From NCBI RefSeq assembly GCF_018070025.1, contig NZ_JAGPYQ010000001.1, positions 5,952,001 to 6,016,000 on the forward strand: a stretch of 64,000 bases of DNA. The letters run 5' to 3'. How positions within the stretch are numbered: the first letter of the stretch is position 1; every line of letters begins with the position of its first letter. The notes below the pieces were generated by a model. The model made no database searches, was not told where the DNA came from, and worked only from the letters and a program-made list of their open reading frames with translations. A program made the position numbers and the translations under genes. This document shows, piece after piece, positions 59,165 to 64,000 of this stretch. This DNA comes from Streptomyces liliiviolaceus. Its GTDB lineage: Bacteria; Actinomycetota; Actinomycetes; Streptomycetales; Streptomycetaceae.

Positions 59165-60318
59165 GTCGGGACATGGAGCGGGACATGAGCGCGCCAGAGG
59201 CTGTCGACGCGCCCGCCGTGCTGGTCGGCTTCGCCCGTGCCCTGCGGGCCGCCGGGGTGGACGCGGGACCCGACCGCGTCCAGGCACTCATAGGCGCGCT
59301 CGATGTGCTGCGGCCCGGGGTGCGGTCCGACGTGTACTGGTCGGGGCGGCTCACCCTGTGCGGGAGCCGGGACGATCTGGAGCGGTACGACCGGGTGTTC
59401 GCCGCCTATTTCGGGGGTGCGGGGGCCGGGAGCAGGGCGGTGCGGGCCGCTCCCGCCACGCGGCTCAGGGTGGCCCTACGGGATGCCGGGCCCGCTCCCC
59501 GTACCGGCGGTGAGGGCGAGCGGGACGGCGTACCCGCGGCGGTGCTCGCCGGCTCGGCCGAGGTGTTGCGGCACCGGGACTTCGCGGGGCTCACCGAGGC
59601 GGAACGGGGTCAACTACGGCGCCTGCTGGCCGCGTTCGCGCTGCGCGGGGAACCCCGGCGTACCGCGCGGCTGCGGCCGGCCCGGCGCGGGACCGTCGAC
59701 CCCCGGCGGACCGTGCGGGAGATGCTGCGGTGGGGCGGTGAGCCCGCGCCGCCGCTGCACCGGGCGCGGGCCGAGCGGCCGCGGCGGGTGGTGCTGCTGG
59801 TGGACGTGAGCGGTTCGATGGCGGCGTACGCGGACGCGCTGCTGCGGTTCGCGCACGCCGCCGCGCACGGCGGCCGGGTGCGCACGGAGGTGTTCACCAT
59901 CAGTACGCGGCTGACGCGGGTGACCCGTGAGCTGGCGCACCGCGACCCCGACACCGCGCTGGCCGCGGTCTCCGCCGCCGTACCCGACTGGCGCGGCGGC
60001 ACCCGGCTCGGCGAGCTGCTGCGGGACTTCCTCGACCGGTGGGGGCAGCGCGGCATGGCACGCGGCGCGGTGGTCGTCGTGCTGTCGGACGGCTGGGAGC
60101 GTGGCGATCCGGAGCCGCTCGCCGCCCAGATGCGACGCTTGCACCGGCTCGCGCACCGGGTGATCTGGGCCAATCCGCGCAAGGCCCGTCCCGGTTACGC
60201 GCCGGTGGCCGCCGGTATGGCGGCGGCGCTGCCGAGCGTGGACGCGTTCGTCGAGGGCCACAGTCTGGCCGCGCTGGAACGTCTGGCGGCGGTGGTGAGA
60301 GGAGCGGACGATGCGTGA
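59161..60318 (+). CDS. CoxE-like VWA-domain protein
   Basis: 385 residues. The VWA domain (about 205-380) has the MIDAS motif VDVSGSM near 216 and WRGGTRLGELL; the N-terminal half is helical with a basic linker (LRPARRGTVDPRRTVREMLRWGG). CoxE-like proteins pair with the MoxR ATPase in maturation of the hydroxylase. ATG 59161 overlaps the ATPase gene; an in-frame ATG 8 codons on is possible. Its end overlaps the XdhC gene by 8 bp. Confidence 0.9.
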   Translation: MSRDMERDMSAPEAVDAPAVLVGFARALRAAGVDAGPDRVQALIGALDVLRPGVRSDVYWSGRLTLCGSRDDLERYDRVFAAYFGGAGAGSRAVRAAPATRLRVALRDAGPAPRTGGEGERDGVPAAVLAGSAEVLRHRDFAGLTEAERGQLRRLLAAFALRGEPRRTARLRPARRGTVDPRRTVREMLRWGGEPAPPLHRARAERPRRVVLLVDVSGSMAAYADALLRFAHAAAHGGRVRTEVFTISTRLTRVTRELAHRDPDTALAAVSAAVPDWRGGTRLGELLRDFLDRWGQRGMARGAVVVVLSDGWERGDPEPLAAQMRRLHRLAHRVIWANPRKARPGYAPVAAGMAAALPSVDAFVEGHSLAALERLAAVVRGADDA

Positions 60319-61414
60319 GATCCTCCCGGCGCTCGGCCGGTGGTACGCGGAGGGCTCCCCCTTCGGGCTCGCCACCGTCGTCGCCGTCAGCCGCAGCGCG
60401 CCCCGGGACCCCGGCGCCTCCATGGCCGTCGGACCGGGTGACGAGGTCGTGGGCAGTGTGTCGGGCGGCTGTGTCGAGGGCGCGGTGTACGAGTTGGCGC
60501 AGGAGGTCGTCGGGTCGGGCGAGGCCCGCCTGGAGACCTTCGGGTACAGCGACGAGGACGCGTTCGCCGTCGGGCTGACCTGCGGCGGGGAGATCACCCT
60601 CCTCGTACGGCCCGTGACGGCCGACCTCGATCCGTCCTTCGGGGCGGTCGCGGAGTCGGTGGCCGCGGGCCGCCCGGTGACCGTGGCGACGGTGCTCGAC
60701 GGCCCCGCCGAGCGCGGCGCGACGCTCGCCGTGTGGGCGGACGAGGTGTCCGGAACCCTCGGCACGACCGGCCTGGACGTGGCCGTGACCGCCGACGCCC
60801 GCGGTGAACTGGCCCTGGGCGCCACCGGCCGGCGGCACTACGGGCCGCACGGCGAGCGGCGCGAGGACGCGGTGACGGTCTTCCTGCACTCCTTCGCTCC
60901 CCCGCCGCGCATGCTGGTCTTCGGGGCGATCGACTACGCGGCCGCGGTGGCCCGCATCGGCGCGTTCCTCGGCTACCGGGTCACGGTGTGCGACGCGCGG
61001 CCCGTGTTCGCCACCCCGAAGCGCTTCCCGCAGGGCGTCGAGGTCGTCGTCGAGTGGCCGCACCGCTTCCTGCAGAGGACGGACACCGACGAACGCACGG
61101 TGATCTGCGTCCTCACCCACGACCCCAAGTTCGACGTGCCGCTCCTGGAGGAGGCGCTGCGCCGCCCGGCCGCGTACATCGGGGCGATGGGCAGCCGGCG
61201 TACGCACGACGACCGGATGAAACGGCTGCGGGACGGCGGACTCGACGAGGGCGAACTGGCCCGGCTGCGCTCGCCGGTCGGCCTCGACCTGGGGGCGCGT
61301 ACGCCCGAGGAGGTGGCCGTGTCCGTCGCCGCCGAGATCGTCGCCCTGCGCTGGGGCGGCAGCGGCGCCCCGCTGGCGGCGACGAACGGGGAGATCCACC
61401 CGCGGCACCCCTGA
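60311..61414 (+). CDS. XdhC/CoxI-family molybdenum cofactor insertion protein
   Basis: 367 residues: N-terminal XdhC_CoxI domain (TVVAVSRSAPRDPGASMAV, VGSVSGGCVEGAVYE) with the conserved Cys, and a C-terminal Rossmann domain (MLVFGAIDYAAAVARIGAFLGY, IGAMGSRRTHDDR). The family delivers matured molybdenum cofactor to hydroxylases such as xanthine dehydrogenase. It is the last gene of the operon; its stop lies 3 bp from the convergent phosphoesterase gene. Confidence 0.93.
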   Translation: MREILPALGRWYAEGSPFGLATVVAVSRSAPRDPGASMAVGPGDEVVGSVSGGCVEGAVYELAQEVVGSGEARLETFGYSDEDAFAVGLTCGGEITLLVRPVTADLDPSFGAVAESVAAGRPVTVATVLDGPAERGATLAVWADEVSGTLGTTGLDVAVTADARGELALGATGRRHYGPHGERREDAVTVFLHSFAPPPRMLVFGAIDYAAAVARIGAFLGYRVTVCDARPVFATPKRFPQGVEVVVEWPHRFLQRTDTDERTVICVLTHDPKFDVPLLEEALRRPAAYIGAMGSRRTHDDRMKRLRDGGLDEGELARLRSPVGLDLGARTPEEVAVSVAAEIVALRWGGSGAPLAATNGEIHPRHP

Positions 61415-61417
61415 CCG

Positions 61418-61921
61418 CTAGGTGCGCGGCGGCAGGCGGTGCAGTTCGACGTCGTCGAGGCCGTCGTCCCGCACGGTCGCCGTCATGTACGTGCAGTGCG
61501 GCTGGCGTCTGCGGTCGGTGGGCGAGCCCGGGTTGAGCAGACGCAGTCCGGTGGCGGCCGTGGTGTCCCAGGGGATGTGGCTGTGGCCGAAGACCAGGAC
61601 GTCGAGGTCGGGGAAGCGTTCCGCGCACCGGCGTTCGCGGCCCTGGGCGACGCCGGTCTCATGGACGACGCCGAGGCGCAGGCCGTCGAGTTCGGCGCGG
61701 GCGATCTCGGGGAGGCGGGCCCTGAGCTCGGGGCCGTCGTTGTTGCCGTACACGCCGATGAACCGCTGCGAGCGGCTTTCGAGGAGGTCGAGGGTCGCGG
61801 TGTCCACCCAGTCGCCGGCGTGGATCACGACGTCGGCGCGCGGGAGTTCGGCGAGGAGTGGCGCGGGGAGTTCCTTGGCGCGCTTGGGGAGGTGGGTGTC
61901 GGACATGAGCAGGAGGCGCAT
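61418..61921 (-). CDS. YfcE/MJ0936-type metallophosphoesterase
   Basis: 167 residues with the calcineurin-like motif set: MSDTHLPK, VIHAGDWVD, VYGNNDGP, VHETG and VFGHSHIPWD, the metal-binding order of YfcE-type phosphodiesterases. It would hydrolyse small phosphodiesters; the physiological substrate is unknown. ATG 61921 is preceded by GGAGAG about 10 nt upstream. It follows the SpoIIE phosphatase by 18 bp on the same strand. Confidence 0.9.
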   Translation of the reverse strand: MRLLLMSDTHLPKRAKELPAPLLAELPRADVVIHAGDWVDTATLDLLESRSQRFIGVYGNNDGPELRARLPEIARAELDGLRLGVVHETGVAQGRERRCAERFPDLDVLVFGHSHIPWDTTAATGLRLLNPGSPTDRRRQPHCTYMTATVRDDGLDDVELHRLPPRT

Positions 61922-61939
61922 GGCAGCAAGTCTCTCCGG

Positions 61940-64000
61940 TCAGTCGCCGACGGGTTCGATCAGGGGGAGTTCGGCCCAGACCTGTTTGCCCCCGCTGACC
62001 GGGACGGTTCCCCAGGTGCCGGAGAGTGCCTCGACCAGCAGTATGCCGCGGCCTCCGGTGGCCTCCCAGCCGATGCTCGTGGGCTTGATGGGCGAACGAG
62101 GTGACGCGTCGGCGACGGCGACGCGCATGCGGTCGTTGATGAGGGTGAGGTCGAGGCGGACCTGGCCGTCGGTGTGCACGAGGGCGTTGGTGACGAGTTC
62201 GGAGACGATCAGGAGGACGGCGTCGGGCTCGTCCCTGACGCCCCAGGCACGCAGGGTGCGCCGGGTGAAGCGGCGGGCGTGGCGGACCGCCTCGGGGACA
62301 CGCCACACCGTCCAGCTCTCCCGCAGGGGCCGCAGGTCCAGGCCGTCGTAGCGCATGAGGAGCAGGGCCACGTCGTCGCCGCGGTTGGCGTCCGCGAGGA
62401 GGGCGTCCGCGACGAGTCCGAGGTGGGCGGGGTCGGCGGCGGCCAGTTGGCCGGCGAGCCGGTTCAGGCCGTCGTCCATCTCCAGTTCGGAGGACTCGAC
62501 CAGACCGTCCGTGGTGAGGGCCACCACGGTGCCGGGCTGGAGCGGCAGCGGACTCATCGGGAAGTCTGCCTGGGTGATGACCCCGAGTGGCGGCCCGCCC
62601 TCCGTGACGACGACGCCGGTGGTGCCGTCCGGGTGGCGCAGGACCGGCGGCAGATGCCCGGCCCGTACGCACCAGGCCGTGCCCTCGGCCATGTCCACGT
62701 CGACGTAGCAGCAGGTGGCGAAGAGGTCGGTCTCCATGCCCATGAGGAGCCGGTTGGCGTGCGAGACGACCACGTCCGGGGGGTGGCCCTCGACGGCGTA
62801 CGCGCGCAGGGCGGTGCGCATCTGGCCCATCAGGGTGGCGGCCTGGGCGTTGTGTCCCTGGACGTCGCCGATGACGAGGGCGACGTGGTTGTCGGGCAGC
62901 GGGATGACGTCGTACCAGTCGCCGCCGACCTCCAGGCCCGCCGTGGTGGGCAGATAGCGGGCGACGGCCTCGGCGCCGGGCAGGGGCGGCAGTCGGCGCG
63001 GGAGGAGGGTGCGCTGGAGCATGCCGACGAGTTCGTGTTCGGCGTCGAAGGCGTGGGCGCGCATCAGGGCCTGGCCGGCCAGTCCGGCGGAGGCGGTGAG
63101 CAGGGCGCGCTCGTCGGGGCCGAAGTCGTGCGGGGTGTCCCAGCCGATGAGGCAGGCACCGGCCATCCGGCCGCCGGCGGGCAGGGGCAGGACGGCGAGT
63201 CCGCCGGGGCCGACGTCGGCGAGCGCGGGCTCCAGCGGCGTTCCGGCGGGCCAGATCGCCGCGCGGCCCTCGCGCAGGGCGGCCTCCAGGGTCGGCATGG
63301 TGCGCACGGGGGCGTCGGGCCACTCCGAGCGCCACTCGGTGCGCCACACCTCGGGCCAGGCCTCCGGTTCCGGCGGGTCGAGGACGGTGACGACGAGGCG
63401 GTCGCCCTCCAGCTCGGCCAGGGCGATGCGGTCGGCGTTCAGGGGCCGGCGCAGGGCGGTGACGACCGCCTGGCCGACGTCGTGGACGGTGCCCGCGGTG
63501 GCGAGGGCGGCGGCGAGGCGCTGCACACGGGCCACCTCGTTGCCGCCGGACCGCAGCTTCGAGGCGTCCGCGACGGTGCCCACCAGCCGGGACGGGCGCC
63601 CGTCGGCGGCGGGCAGCAGCCGGGCGCGCAGCCTCAGCCACCGCTGCTCGCCGGAGGGCTGGAGGATGCGGAACTCCAGCTCCCGCTCGCCGATGGACAT
63701 GTGGTCGGCCTCCACCACGGACATCAGCGTGGGCAGGTCCTCCGGCACGGTCATGCTCAGCAGCGTCTCGACCTTGCCGTCGAACTCGTCGGGCACGAGT
63801 CCGAACAGCTCCAGCATCTCGTCGTCGACCTCGACCCGGCCGGAGTCCATGGCCAGGCGGAACGAGCTGCTGGGCAGCGGCTCGGACTCCCCGGCGTCGG
63901 ACGGGGGCGGGAACGAGACCGCCTCGGCGAACAGCTCCAGGCACTTGCGGTCCTCGGTGTCGAAGCCGCCCGGGCTCTCGCTCACGGCCACCAGGCAGCC
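61940..64000 (-). CDS. SpoIIE-type PP2C phosphatase with PAS, GAF and kinase-like domains, 5'-truncated
   Basis: The frame is open to the right window edge and the first visible residues (CLVAVSESPGGFDTEDRKCLELFAE) look like the end of a GAF domain, so the true start lies outside; an internal GTG at 63991 is not convincing. Then come a PAS-like domain (FRLAMDSGRVEVDDEMLELF), a GAF domain, the PP2C core (GGDWYDVIPLPDNHVALVIGDVQGH, VALTTDGLVE, DDVALLLMRY) and a HATPase_c_2 domain (ELVTNALVHT, GGRGILLVEALSG). This is the RsbU-like phosphatase plus anti-sigma-kinase type abundant in Streptomyces, which controls an anti-sigma switch in response to signals. Confidence 0.9.
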   Translation of the reverse strand, partial: GCLVAVSESPGGFDTEDRKCLELFAEAVSFPPPSDAGESEPLPSSSFRLAMDSGRVEVDDEMLELFGLVPDEFDGKVETLLSMTVPEDLPTLMSVVEADHMSIGERELEFRILQPSGEQRWLRLRARLLPAADGRPSRLVGTVADASKLRSGGNEVARVQRLAAALATAGTVHDVGQAVVTALRRPLNADRIALAELEGDRLVVTVLDPPEPEAWPEVWRTEWRSEWPDAPVRTMPTLEAALREGRAAIWPAGTPLEPALADVGPGGLAVLPLPAGGRMAGACLIGWDTPHDFGPDERALLTASAGLAGQALMRAHAFDAEHELVGMLQRTLLPRRLPPLPGAEAVARYLPTTAGLEVGGDWYDVIPLPDNHVALVIGDVQGHNAQAATLMGQMRTALRAYAVEGHPPDVVVSHANRLLMGMETDLFATCCYVDVDMAEGTAWCVRAGHLPPVLRHPDGTTGVVVTEGGPPLGVITQADFPMSPLPLQPGTVVALTTDGLVESSELEMDDGLNRLAGQLAAADPAHLGLVADALLADANRGDDVALLLMRYDGLDLRPLRESWTVWRVPEAVRHARRFTRRTLRAWGVRDEPDAVLLIVSELVTNALVHTDGQVRLDLTLINDRMRVAVADASPRSPIKPTSIGWEATGGRGILLVEALSGTWGTVPVSGGKQVWAELPLIEPVGD

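Noticed and set aside
63989..63991. GTG 63991 as the start of the SpoIIE-type phosphatase
   Set aside because: Protein-like GAF sequence continues upstream of it to the window edge without a stop, so the gene is truncated rather than starting there.

Overview
The window is a 64 kb piece of a very GC-rich actinobacterial chromosome, almost certainly Streptomyces. The signs are strong third-position GC bias, GTG and TTG starts, many 4-bp ATGA/GTGA gene overlaps, SpoIIE-type phosphatase, PucR and DesK-type regulators, a class E/F sortase, and a single rare TTA (bldA-type) codon. I see no tRNA or rRNA gene, IS element, prophage or CRISPR array. Both ends cut genes: an enolase-superfamily epimerase on the left and a SpoIIE phosphatase on the right.

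1-7.6 kb is one tightly overlapping operon: dipeptide-epimerase-like enzyme, MFS transporter, SAM methyltransferase, Tat-type binding lipoprotein, two permeases and a fused double ATPase of the peptide/nickel/opine ABC family. An exporter, an importer and modifying enzymes together suggest a small peptide-like molecule that is made or altered, exported and recaptured. 7.6-10.5 kb holds a DesK/DesR-type two-component system facing a multispanning membrane protein across a palindromic operator. 10.5-17.6 kb holds a metzincin-like protease without signal peptide and a companion protein, an alcohol dehydrogenase, a GNAT enzyme, and a secreted protein/sortase pair. 17.7-24.4 kb holds an ABC-2 transporter, an orphan NarL regulator, an epoxide-hydrolase-like enzyme, a membrane-anchored streptogrisin-type protease and an ARMT1/DUF89 protein.

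24.4-36.1 kb holds a TetR/MFS efflux operon with a clear operator, a DUF3105 pair, two divergent PucR-type regulators, a cutinase/PET-hydrolase-like secreted esterase, a second secreted hydrolase, an MT0933-type small protein, RNase HI and an RpiR regulator. 36.4-45.5 kb holds a TetR regulator and a DUF35 protein that share operator-like sites, a DinB protein, a TPR gene overlapping a polyprenyl diphosphate synthase gene behind a perfect 32-bp palindrome, a beta-helix protein, small conserved proteins, and a TTA-containing TPR-like gene.

45.5-50.3 kb starts with a ZTP riboswitch driving a divergent FolD. It continues with an ECF sigma factor and a CU044_5270-type membrane protein, divergent from an orphan cytochrome oxidase subunit I. 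50.3-54.2 kb has a cluster of a dispersed Streptomyces repeat, an M6-like metalloprotease and a GH5 glycosidase. 54.5-61.4 kb is a six-gene molybdenum hydroxylase operon (small, large and FAD subunits, MoxR ATPase, VWA protein, XdhC) whose large subunit has the form II loop AYRGAGR. A phosphoesterase and the truncated SpoIIE phosphatase close the window.
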